From: Silene conica
Taxonomy: Eukaryota > Streptophyta > Magnoliopsida > Caryophyllales > Caryophyllaceae
Assembly (NCBI GenBank): GCA_029255685.2
Contig: CM055319.2
Location: 11,022,747-11,086,746, forward strand
Direction of reading: 5' to 3'
Length of the DNA: 64,000 bases
Shown: positions 11,774-21,549 of the stretch, in pieces
Numbering within the stretch: position 1 is the first letter of the stretch
Layout of the letters: each line of letters starts with the position of its first letter
Program-made: the position numbers and the translations under genes
The notes under the pieces: generated by a model
What the model was told of the DNA's origin: nothing
The model's database searches: none
What the model saw: the letters and a program-made list of their open reading frames with translations, nothing else

Positions 11774-12527
11774 TAAGATTGATGTAATCATTTTATGACT
11801 TAATTATAGTAAAAGTTGTCTGGTTATGTATAACCGCGCTCTCCTAGAACTCTAATTAAAATTAGAATTAGGTATTTTACATTTTAAACTATGTAATTAA
11901 TAGTATTTTCAATAATGTACACTTAGATGACTAAGTTGATGTTTTTTTGGATTTAATTTCAGCTCTATTCAGTTCATTCCATCTCTATTCAGTCTAGTTT
12001 TATTCAGTTAAGTTCAACTCTTCTCTTCATAAATTAAGGCCATGTTAATTAGGACTTATTTAAGCTCATTTCATTTCAGTTATATTCAGATAAGTTCAGC
12101 TTCATCCAGTTCATTTCACTATAGTTCTTCTCTTCGAAAATTAACTCTTACTCCAGCTACATCAAATTCAGTTTAATTTATTTTAAAGAGTTTTAATCCA
12201 AAAGAACATGGTCAAATTATAATCCGCTTTTACAAAAACTTGGAAACGTAGGTATTTATTGAAGCATGACCAGACTTTTTTACTTTGTAGCAGTTAATAC
12301 ACATGAGACAATTATATAGTAATATCAACTACATAGAACATGAGACAAATTTTGTTACCGAGGGAAGATCTACGGTGATTTGTATTTATAGGAAACATTT
12401 ATATATACATTATCATATAGACATTATGTCCTACTCAAATAGGTCTTACGTAGCTACATTCGTTGCAGTTTTAGTAAAACTGATACACGTTCCCTACTTC
12501 TCTCTATATTTAAGTTGGTAACTCTAA
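11774..12527. other. gene-free AT-rich stretch
   Basis: Repeated variants of TCAGTTCATTCCATCTCTATT-type sequence at 11,960-12,200 (for example GTTCAGCTTCATCCAGTTCA) suggest an old MITE relic. No gene or clean termini are visible. Confidence 0.5.
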
Positions 12528-12825
12528 GGGTGTTTGGTTGGGGGAGTTGGAATGAAATATAATGGATTTAATCCATTCTAATGTTTGGTTGGGCCATATT
12601 GGAATGGAGTTAGAATCCGGATGGATTCTAAATCCATTTCAATCCCTCATAATCTCATACACAACCATTACCCCAAGATTCCAACTCCATTCCATAATGT
12701 TTACATTTCATTCCATTCCAAGGTTCAACCAAACAATATAAACCAAATATGGGATTTAGTATCCATTCCATTATGGTATGACATTCCAATCCATTCCATT
12801 CCTTCTCTTCGAACCAAACGCCCCC
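12528..12825. mobile_element. Tourist/PIF-Harbinger-like MITE (298 bp)
   Basis: The ends read GGGTGTTTGGTTGG on the left and, inverted, GGGGGCGTTTGGTTCGAA on the right. TAA lies on both sides (12,525-12,527 and 12,826-12,828). The body is dominated by internal inverted ATTCCATTCCA/TGGAATGGA motifs. The GTTTGGTT terminus and a 3-bp TAA duplication fit PIF/Harbinger-derived MITEs. Confidence 0.82.
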
Positions 12826-13497
12826 TAAGTCTTTATGGATTCAAGGACGGTTGAATTTGCATACCTCTACACTTATTGTACATCTCTATAATTGAATTAT
12901 CATACAATGATGTTATAAATATCTTCTCTTCTAATATATAATCATTTTTTATTTTATTTAATTATCCCTAAATATATTTTGTATTAAAGCTTATTTTAGG
13001 TAGATTTAGAAAGTTGGAGACTTGAATAGATTTGAGTCCAAGTGCCTTCTATGAACAATAATATAGATAGATACTTTCTCCATTTATTTTATTTCTTCCC
13101 ATTTCATATTGCACATGGATTAAGGCATGTATTAAAAAAAGGGGGTTGCGAAAAGTCGTCGGCGTTTTGCGAAAAATCGTCGACGTTTTCTATAAAAAAG
13201 ACATATCATGCCCTTTTCTCTTTCTCTCTCTACCTTCTATTCTCTGAAACAAAAACAACAAAAACCCAAAAAAACAGTTTCAACATCGAACAACAACATC
13301 AAACAACGACAACGATTCAATGTCAAACGACGACAACGATTCATCGGTAAGTAACTAAAATCTAGTTTTTTTTTGAATTAATTTTTATTGAATTACATGT
13401 TTAAGCCCTTTAGTTGAAATTAGGTTGAATTATTTGTAAAAGCCATTGAATACGACAAATTAAACTCAATCGAAATTTTGCATTAGACATGAAAACT

Positions 13498-13793
13498 GGT
13501 CGTCCTCGCGTGGTAAGGACGGCAAAACTGGCCGTCCAAGCATGGTATGGACGTGAATAGTCCACGTCCAAACCATGCAGGGACGTGCAATATTCACGTC
13601 TGAGCATGGTGAGGACGTGCACTATTAATTCACGTCCAAACCATGCCTGGACGTGTATCCTGGCCGTCCATGCATGGTTTGGACGTGAATAGTACACGTC
13701 CATACCATGCTCAGACGTGAATAGTACACGTCCATGCATGGTTTGGACGTGTACTTTTCCCGTCCATACCATGCTCAGACGGCCATTTTTCAA
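13498..13793. repeat. left subterminal array of CACGTCC/GGACGTG inverted motifs
   Basis: Over about 300 bp, motifs such as CACGTCCAAACCATGC and its inverse GCATGGTTTGGACGTG recur in both orientations, linked by GAATAGTACACGTCC and GCATGGTATGGACG variants. The stretch could fold into several hairpins. The ORF read through it on the minus strand (13,410-13,793) is an artefact of the repeat. Subterminal arrays of this kind are typical candidate transposase-binding regions. Confidence 0.85.
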
Positions 13794-13890
13794 GTCCTTA
13801 TATTTCCGTCATTTTACTTAGTTTTTAACATAAATTTAGTGGTTTTTAATATTCTATAATATAATCCTTACCAATTTTGCGTATTAATAG

Positions 13891-15207
13891 GATTCGTTTG
13901 AAGAGTTTGGTGGAAATGAGGTTAATTACAACCGCCAATTTGAGACGGACACATCTTTTGATAGTCGGACTGAGGCGTTTGACTGAGCTCAAAGAATAGC
14001 TATCGATAATGGTTTTGCCTTAGTGAAGGCAACAAATGGGGCCAAAAATCGCAAACAACCGGAGTTGCTCGGGTCGTATTTCCGTTGTTCAAGGTACGGC
14101 CGAACCAGAAAGAAGATCGATCCTGAGAAACCGGAGAATTCTAGTAAGAGAGGGTCGACTAAGTGCGGATGTTTGTTTAGGATTCGAGTCGTGCAGGAGT
14201 ACGCCCATTTTGTAGATGGGAAGCCGACGATTGCTTGGTACATTATTACTTCGACTAACGCGGGTCGTCACAACCACGAAGTAGCGACCTATAAAGATGG
14301 GGATAGACATTTTGCCGGCTTGGATGCCGAAGAGAAATAATTTGTGAGGCAACAATTCCGGGCGTCGATTCCGCCGAGGGATATCAAGAACGTTCTTCAT
14401 CAAAGGACCCCGAGTAAACCTCAACCAACTAGCGGGCAAATTTATAGCGAGGCGAACAAGGTTCGGCGTGAGATGAGAGGAAGTAGGAATCCTGCTCAAC
14501 AACTATTGGCTGTAGCAGTTGCTGCTAATTATGTGGAGTGACACGTATCAGACCCCGATTCGAAGGAGTTAACTCATGTGTTTATGTCTCATCCGGAATC
14601 CGTCAAACTTTTCTGTGCTTACCCATATGTGGCTCTTATCGACGCTACCTACAAGACCAACGTTTTGAAGATTGCACTTATTGAGATCGTTGGCGTGACA
14701 CCGGTCGGATCCTCCTTCTTAATTGCCACTGTGCTCCTTCCGTCTGAAGATGATACATCTTATGGGTGGATGTTGCGGAGATTAGAGGAGCTACTTTTGG
14801 GTTCACCTATGCCTACCCTTGTCACTGACCGAGAGTTGGGCTTGATCCACGCTATTGAGTCCCTCTATCCGGAAACTTCTTACATTTTGTGTCGTTGGCA
14901 TGTAAACAAAGCCTTGGAGAACAGAACTATTGGTGCACCATTGGAGGTCGGTTACACAACGGGACCTTTGTGTACTTGGGGTAAAAGATATGGGATCGTA
15001 AACTATCATTCCCATTGGATGAGATTGCAATACAGTGGCCCACCGAGTGAAGCACCCATGCCACCGATCGATCTTTGTTGGGAGTGGACACGAGAACCTG
15101 CGGTAGCACATTATGCCGATTTGTACACGTCGAACATCGAAAGATGGCATACGTTAATGGGAACAACACCTCGAACTAGGCGTCGAAGACAGCCTCTCCC
15201 GGTTTAA
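13891..15207 (+). pseudogene. MULE transposase (FAR1-like) with three in-frame stops
   Basis: One reading frame runs from about 13,891 to 15,207 and is broken only by stops at 13,984 (TGA), 14,338 (TAA) and 14,539 (TGA). The N-terminal part (14,023-14,340) is a FAR1-type DNA-binding domain with spaced Cys and His residues (YFRCSRYGR, TKCGCLFRIRV, NAGRHNHEV). The catalytic part has LIDATYKTNV (first Asp), LVTDRELGLI (second Asp) and LCRWHVNKAL (the C-x2-H region of MULE transposases). After about 14,930 the sequence no longer follows the family, and the third acidic residue and a SWIM finger are not evident. The enzyme is probably non-functional. It is read divergently from the PMD gene at the other end. 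Confidence 0.88.
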
Positions 15208-15211
15208 TATT

Positions 15212-15415
15212 GTACTTCGAGATTGATTTGAATTGTTTAGGTTGTAATATTGAAATGTAACTGTTGTGATTTCAAATTTCAAAATGTTACCATTACAATT
15301 TGTACTTCGAGATTGATTTGAATTGTTTAGGTTGTAATATTGAAATATAACCGTTGAGATTTCAAATTTCAAAATGTTACCGTTACGATTTCAAAATGTT
15401 ACCGTTATACTATGA
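15212..15415. repeat. tandem ~90-bp duplication upstream of the orphan ORF
   Basis: TGTACTTCGAGATTGATTTG and the following 70 bp occur at 15,212-15,300 and again from 15,301. Then comes a short third partial copy of the TTCAAAATGTTACCGTTA unit. The repeat lies between the transposase end and the TATA-like box of the next ORF, where it may form part of the promoter. Confidence 0.85.
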
Positions 15416-15420
15416 CTTAT

Positions 15421-15428
15421 TATAAATA
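15421..15428 (+). promoter_or_regulatory. TATA-like box of the orphan ORF
   Basis: TATAAATA lies 68 bp before the ATG at 15,496, in a spacer that is otherwise normal for a plant core promoter and short 5' UTR (CAACAACAAACC leader). This is a positional inference. Confidence 0.45.
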
Positions 15429-15495
15429 CTGGTTTTCATGTTGATTGTAATCGCAACAACAAACCTTATTCACTACTAAAATCAATACTTTTAAG

Positions 15496-15966
15496 ATGGC
15501 TCTCACAAACGTTCAAACAAACAGAGCTCAACTAAGGACCGATCTTATAACTACGCAGTTCCCAGTGCTAGTTTCTCGCCCTGAACTAGTCATTCCAAGT
15601 GACACTGTGTGGGACCTGGTAGAACATCCTCCAATTGCCAACCTTTTTGGCATCCTACACGGTAACCCCCTCTGCAGTCCGGCTGTTACCGACGATGATG
15701 TTACTGATGAAATTGTAACTGAGAAGATGTGGGAATTTCGCAAGTTAAGAAGCGACTTCCTTGTCTATATTGAGCGTATACTAACCTTGATAGACTACGC
15801 AACACTATCTGATTTATGTGCCGGTAGAGTGTTCAATCTAGGTAATGTCCGTCTGCGCGTTTTAATGTTTTATGATCATTACGTGGCTAGTCAACCTGAA
15901 GTAATTGAAGCTGGAGATTACGAAAGAGATCTGGATTCTTCATCTTCGTCATCTGAAGATAATTAA
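15496..15966 (+). CDS. 156-residue orphan protein carried by the MULE
   Basis: An uninterrupted ORF opens with MALTNVQTNRAQLRTDLI and ends in an acidic Ser-rich tail (SSSSSEDN). The centre alternates hydrophobic and charged residues (RKLRSDFLVYIERILTLIDY, VRLRVLMFYDHYV) and is predicted by eye to be helical. There is no signal peptide, zinc-binding pattern or known domain. It sits between the transposase and the PMD gene, has its own TATA-like box, and unlike both neighbours has no stop or frameshift. In MuDR a second gene (mudrB) accompanies the transposase, so this could be an element-encoded helper, but I see no similarity to MURB. It could also be a captured host fragment. Confidence 0.55.
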   Translation: MALTNVQTNRAQLRTDLITTQFPVLVSRPELVIPSDTVWDLVEHPPIANLFGILHGNPLCSPAVTDDDVTDEIVTEKMWEFRKLRSDFLVYIERILTLIDYATLSDLCAGRVFNLGNVRLRVLMFYDHYVASQPEVIEAGDYERDLDSSSSSSEDN

Positions 15967-16259
15967 GTATTGTAAACTTATGTTTGATGTTTGATGTGTT
16001 TTAATTAATGTCCAATGTAAGCTATGTTTTCATTAAGTTTTAATTACGATTTATGTTTTATGTGTTTTTATTCATGTCCGATGTAAGCTAGGTTTTGATT
16101 GAGTTACTACTAATAAAAATGACGGTTAAAAAGCTACGAGTTCCTAATAAATATTAAAATATGCATAACAAAACTAATAAACTAATAAAAAAGTCCATAC
16201 ATAAGAAAACTAAAAAAGTCCGTACATAAGAAAACAAATAAAGTCCATACATAAGAAAA
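15967..16259. other. intergenic tail between convergent ORFs of the MULE
   Basis: It holds two ATGTCCRATGTAAGCTA-containing copies (about 16,010 and 16,075) and three copies of AAGTCCATACATAAGAAAAC-like sequence (16,190-16,260). It is probably the shared 3' region of the two convergent transcripts. Confidence 0.6.
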
Positions 16260-18247
16260 CTAATAAACTACGTTGTCATCATCATCATCGTCCTCATCAT
16301 CATCATCAGCAGCAGCAGGAGCATCCTCAACGTCATCCTTCGTTATGTAGAACCGCTCCATATCATCGACCAAGCTTCGCACGTACGGCCATTTCCGGTC
16401 GGGGGGCTGACTATAAATCTGCGAGAAATGACGGTTAACAGCTCGGCCAACCTCCGGCTCCTCGGTGAAAGGGAGTGAGCGCATCTGAACACGGCGTGCA
16501 TGGGGGTAAAAGTATGGGTGAGAAATCTTCTTGTACCAACTCATGTACCGTGGATCACACTGAAACGGCATCAAAGCCCGGTCCTGACGCTGTCTGAACG
16601 GAACCTCAGCCTCTCTCAAACCCCAATCCAAATCAGCAGCATCACCGTACGACAGCCTGTAACCCACAGACGGCTTCGTCGGACGACTCTCGACAGCTGG
16701 GACCCGCATAGGGTTCGGGTGATCCTGAACATAGCCAAACTGACGGATACACCTATCAGGTTGGTACGGCTCCACTATATCCATAAACCTAATCACCCCC
16801 GAGTAGAGCGTACTACGACAAGCCCTGTGTGGGCTAACACCGTAAGGGAGCCACATCACCTGCTCCGCCCTCAGCCCGTCCAACCTCTGCCTATGCTGCT
16901 CCACCAACCCCTCATCTCCCCTAAACCTAGGAACTCGTGACCAAGCCTCGACAAGTGGTCGTCCCTCAACATAATATCCCGAGTGAGGCCTGAACGCCGG
17001 AAAGTACTCGTATATCCAAGCCTGGAGCAACGGTAGACAACCGCTAACACCAGCTACCTCCATACGCGAAGCCATCCCCAACTGTCGGTACAGGTACGCC
17101 AATGTCGCGGGTCCCTAAGCATAGCCGCCTATATCATCTAACAAATCGAACAACGGCAACATACGAGCAACAACCCGATTGTTGGACTTGTCGGTGAACA
17201 AAGTCTGTCCAATCAACAACATCATGTACGCCCGTAGGGAGTCCTTCTGGGTCCCCTTCTCCGCAACCTCCATCAGCTTCCTCACCAAAATCCCCCCACC
17301 CTTGTAAAGGGGTGCAGTCACGACCGCCACGTCCATGCCGAACAAGGCCACGAACTTCCCCTTCAGACCAATGCCCTCCCTCGTATGACCCTCGTCCATA
17401 ACCCTAGCGCCATCCACCCGTATGTCGAGGATCCTGTGAACGTCGTGCAACAGTATCGTAATCTCACCAAACGGCATGTGGAAAGTGTTGGTGTCCGGCT
17501 ACCACCTCTCAACGAACGCACTGATAAGGTTCTCATCCAACCCGGTGGTCAAAGAGGTCCTAAGATGATCAAGCCCGCTCTCGCCAACTCTATCCATAAC
17601 CGAAGAACGGACCCTCAACTTACTCATCTTCTCCATAGCGCCCGACCTCTCGTAACACGTGATCCACTGTCTCGCGCTCCCCTCATCCGTCCAACTACTG
17701 CAAGCTACGTGGCCACCGAAGCTACGTAGGACAGTAAGTATAGACTACCCCCCCTCAATCGGACCGGTAAGACGCCAGGAAAGATCCGGAGTCTTCTTCC
17801 CCCCGCCTGTGCTACTAGAGGCACCAGCCACAAATGGCCTATATCGGCCGCTACTATCACGTACGATCACCTTAGCTGGTCGATCAGCAGCCTCCTCGTC
17901 CAAAAATTGGGAGTCGTCCTCCTCCTCCTCCTCAACCTCGTCATCATCATCATCATCCTCCGGGGTCACATCCCTAAACTGCTCCACCTCCTCGTCCTCA
18001 GAACTACTAACTCGGTCCCGGAAAAAGCTCTCGGTAGCTGAAGCTCGTCCTCGGGAGTAGGGTCGGGAGACCTTATTAGGAGACCCTTTCCCCTACCCCT
18101 ACCCGTACCCTTACCTCCCCTATGTCCCCTACCAGGCCGTGGCGCTGCTGCAGGTTGTGATTCTATCAGGACACGCCGCTTAGACCCCGTCACTCTTCGA
18201 CCTGTGGACTGTGGTACGACCAATTGTAGGCATGATAACATCTTCAC
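16260..18247 (-). pseudogene. plant mobile domain (MAIN-like) gene, decayed
   Basis: On the minus strand, an N-terminal basic stretch (Gly/Arg/Lys-rich, 18,060-18,150) and a strongly acidic linker (17,880-17,960) precede a plant mobile domain. The domain shows VLRSFGGHVA, FHMPFGEITILLHDVHRIL, LAYLYRQLGMASRMEVAG, PLLQAWIYEYFPAFRP and VMWLPYGVSPH, all hallmark segments of PMD/MAIN proteins. The C-terminus ends in an Asp run. In the PMD frame there are three TAG stops (about 17,742, 17,502 and 17,115); the basic N-terminus is in another frame. PMD proteins occur both as host silencing factors (MAIN, MAIL1) and inside transposons. Here it is clearly transposon-borne. The LINE landed about 135 bp before its ATG and separated it from any upstream promoter. 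Confidence 0.85.
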
Positions 18248-18872
18248 TGTAAGACATCTGCAATTACGAGATTACAATAACGTTAAAATAATATAATTAA
18301 ACAAATTGTAATAAAAAACTAACATAATAAAAAATAAAATAAAAAATACACAAAATTATCAAAATTAAACAAATTTTCATATGTAGTAAAATACTCTCTC
18401 TAAGTTCTAGAGAGCAGTTTCTCTCTTTTGAGAGTTTTTTAAAAAAACCTTTTAAAAATCCTTTTAAAAAACCCAACAAAATCCTGAAACAAAAACCACC
18501 TTTTCCTTTTAAACCTAAACCTTTTATCATCTTTTATTTCCTGTATCTTAATTATCATCACACAAGATCCTCACGTTTAATATCTTCAGAAATCTTTTAG
18601 CTCCCAACTCGTGCAACCTTTCATTTTCTCATGCATTTACTTCTCTCTGCTTTTCTGCCTTTTGTCCTTGTTTTTTAATGCCTTGTCGTGTGTAATTATC
18701 CAAGATTGCAAGTTAGGTCTTTTGGGAATGTGGTGCTTATGATTACTGCGGCTCTTTGTTGGCTTTCGTGTTTTTTTCCTCTTTTGTAGTAGTTTATAAG
18801 TGGCTAGTTAACTCCTTTCTTCTCCATCTTCATCTGTTTCTTCTTTCTTTGTCAGTAAAACAAAAACTCAAT

Positions 18873-21549
18873 ATGGAAACAAACTTTAACTTTTACTCTG
18901 AAGATATAAACCCTCAATTAGAAAATGTTTTTTATGATGTAAACTTTAGAACGGAAGTTTCGAATAACCCATGTCTCATGCATGAATGGCGTTTTCCAAG
19001 AACTGGAGCTGTGATTTCTCCTTCTCCAGATGAGTTGGAGGATTCTATAGCTTATTGGAGTTGATGTCTTTTGGGGTACTTCGTGGATTATCGGCTTATT
19101 AGGACATGTAAAATCAGTCAGATCATCCATCAGAACTGGGCTACTAGAGATCAAGTGTTCATACGCAGAATGGGGGATATCTACATTCTGTTTTTTGAAG
19201 ATAATGATGACATGCATGATGTTTTGGATAGAGGAAATATAGTGGTTGATGGAGCTCTTATGGTGTTTCGCAAATGGGAGCCTGGGATGATCCCCAAGAC
19301 GGTTAAATTTCCAACAACTAAATTATGGGTGCGTGTCTGTGGCCTACCCTTTGAGTATCTGAATAACTCAACTGGAGCTTTGGTGGCGAAACTGTTTGGG
19401 GAAGATGTAGAGGGAGCTGGGTTTACTGGTTTTCCTGAGCACGACTATCTACGTATGCGTGTCACTATTCAGCTGGGCAAACCTCTCAATCCGGGTTTTT
19501 TCCTTGCCTGTAACAATCATAAGCTCTTGTGGATTCAGTTCAAGTATGAAGAAATCTTCAAGTTTTGTACCAAGTGTGGTAGGATTGGTCATAAGGCATC
19601 TCAGTGTGTGGAAAAAGTGGAGGCCATTGTTTCTCAGCTTAATGCTTCTTTATCAACAGCTTTTGATAGGGGCTTTGCTATTTTTCAAACAAGATATCAA
19701 TATACTCTTTTTAATCTTAATCTTTGTGCCCTACCTTCTTCTACAAAATATATCACTTCAAAAGTTAGGTTGGGGAATTTTGTAACGACCCAGTACCTGC
19801 TGATTCATTCCCGGAAAGGATGATTGATTTTAATCTAGGTTTGGTTGATGGTGGGAGAATTTTTCCGGGTATGGAGTTTGCAGTAACAGCGTTGCCATTT
19901 GCTAGTCCAGTGATTTTCCAGAGTGGTTTTAATGCTTCATCATCCTTGCATGTCAATGAAACTTTGCATGCAAACAATATGGATTCTCAGACTGATTGCA
20001 TGCAGGGGCAAGGTAATGATTTTCAGTTCTCTACTGATTTTCCTGCGATCCCAGTTCCTTTTTCTCAACCAATGGATGTTGATATCCCTTCATCACTCCC
20101 TATGGAGTTGTCTTGTGAACCACTGGTAAATGCATGTATGGATAACCCTTTGGAGGTTGGGGTTTCAGTTGAGAAATCTGGGACGGGATTGGGGGGAATA
20201 GTCTTGGTCTGGCTCTTGACAAAGGTAAAGGGATTTGCATGGAAGAGATGGGTAGTATGGAAGCTGGTCCTTCATGTTTGAAGGTTCCAGAACAGCTCGA
20301 GGCCATGCATGGGGCTGAAGTTCCAGTTTTTAGTGGTAATATTCCCCCGGTGCCTTCATCTTCTTTTGGTACTTATCAACAGGTTTTGGCTGTAGGGCAT
20401 GAAAGCTTGGGACCACATGTTAGTTCTGTCTGTCCGGGTGGGGAAAATGCTAACTTTGTTCATTCTGAGTTTTTTCATCATGATAATGTTACTGATGTTC
20501 CAAACCAAGGACCATCTAACCTAAGGGATCCTACACTTCCTTTGGGTTGGAGATCTGGTGATCCTTTTCGACCTTTTTCTCATGATGGAGAAATTGAATA
20601 CCCCTTTTGTGAAAAAACTTTCATTCTCAATTCAATTTCTTCCCGTTTGGAAGGAGATGTGTCTAAGGCTCGAAAGGCTGATGATGAAAAGGGGCTAGGT
20701 CAGTTGGTTGAGGCTCCAGAGGACATGCATATGTTCTTTAATGTATCTGATCCTAATCTTAATGGTTTTGGCTCAAGTCCTCATCCAGTTAACCCCTTTG
20801 ATAATGATACTTCTGTATTGTGGGATTCTTCGGATTGGGATGGGTCTACACCTGAATGGCCTTTTTTATCATCTCTTTCTCATTCTTCAGATTTATTATT
20901 GCATTTGGGTTCTTCTTCTTCTTCTGGTCAGGTTTTTCAAGATGCTTTAGAATCATTTCCTTTAGGTCCCTCTGTTTTGGGCGATACTGAACTAGTTGTC
21001 CAGGTGGATTCCCTTTGTGTCCCTATCCAGGGGGCTAGCAATTCTCAGGAGGAGGGTAAAGGAAAGGCAGTGTTGGAGGAGGGTCAGGGTAGCTTTTAAC
21101 AGTTTCTTGATGTTCCAGCAATAAAGCAAATAGCGAAGGGCAAAAAGAATAAGGGTAAGAAACTGATGGGTAAAAAAGATTTAGAGAAAGGTAAGGGGAA
21201 GGGGAAGGATATGAAGAAGTTGATTCAGGCATGTAATGCTTCTTTCTCGGATTTTCTGATGCAACCTAAACGAAAATGTTTTTCTGATCCGGGTTGTGAA
21301 GCATGCTCTTCCAAGAAACTGTATACTTATGATAAAGATTACCCTAATTTAACAAGTATTGCGAAAAGGTTTAAGGAATGGGAAGCTTCGTCTTTTAAAG
21401 GGACTTCATCATCTGGGAAGGACTGTTTCAAAGTGACCATTGATTCTGATGAGCAGCTGGTTTCGTCTTCGGGTTCGGATATTCCAGGGGCTGAGAAAGC
21501 TTCTTTTGTGGGGAGGGTTGACCAAGATCAGCCCTCGCAGTTACAATGA
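18873..21549 (+). pseudogene. LINE ORF1 (DUF4283 / CCHC nucleic-acid-binding protein), broken
   Basis: The best start is the ATG at 18,873 (METNFNFYSED). A stop at 19,062 is in frame with the continuation, which has the DUF4283 region (VFIRRMGDIYILFFEDNDDM, KLWVRVCGLPFEYL) and the zinc knuckle CTKCGRIGHKASQC (CX2CX4HX4C, about 19,566-19,607). The frame then changes near 19,820 and 20,240. A Ser/Pro/Gly-rich tail follows, with a further stop at 21,097 and a lysine-rich stretch at 21,130-21,210. The ORF1 product of plant L1-like elements binds the element RNA. It is now non-coding because of several breaks. Confidence 0.85.

Noticed and set aside
12585-12854. 89-residue frame
   Set aside because: It lies within the Tourist-like MITE and reflects its ATTCCA repeats.
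13410-13793. 127-residue minus-strand frame with repeated HVQ/HAWT units
   Set aside because: It is a translation of the CACGTCC/GCATGG subterminal repeat array of the MULE.
16500-16940. 146-residue plus-strand frame, and the frames at 17,385-18,060
   Set aside because: Shadows of the plant mobile domain gene, which has clear family motifs on the minus strand.
19820-21099. Separate genes inside the LINE 5' half
   Set aside because: The frames are frameshifted parts of ORF1 between the zinc knuckle and the endonuclease start. No independent promoter or domain.
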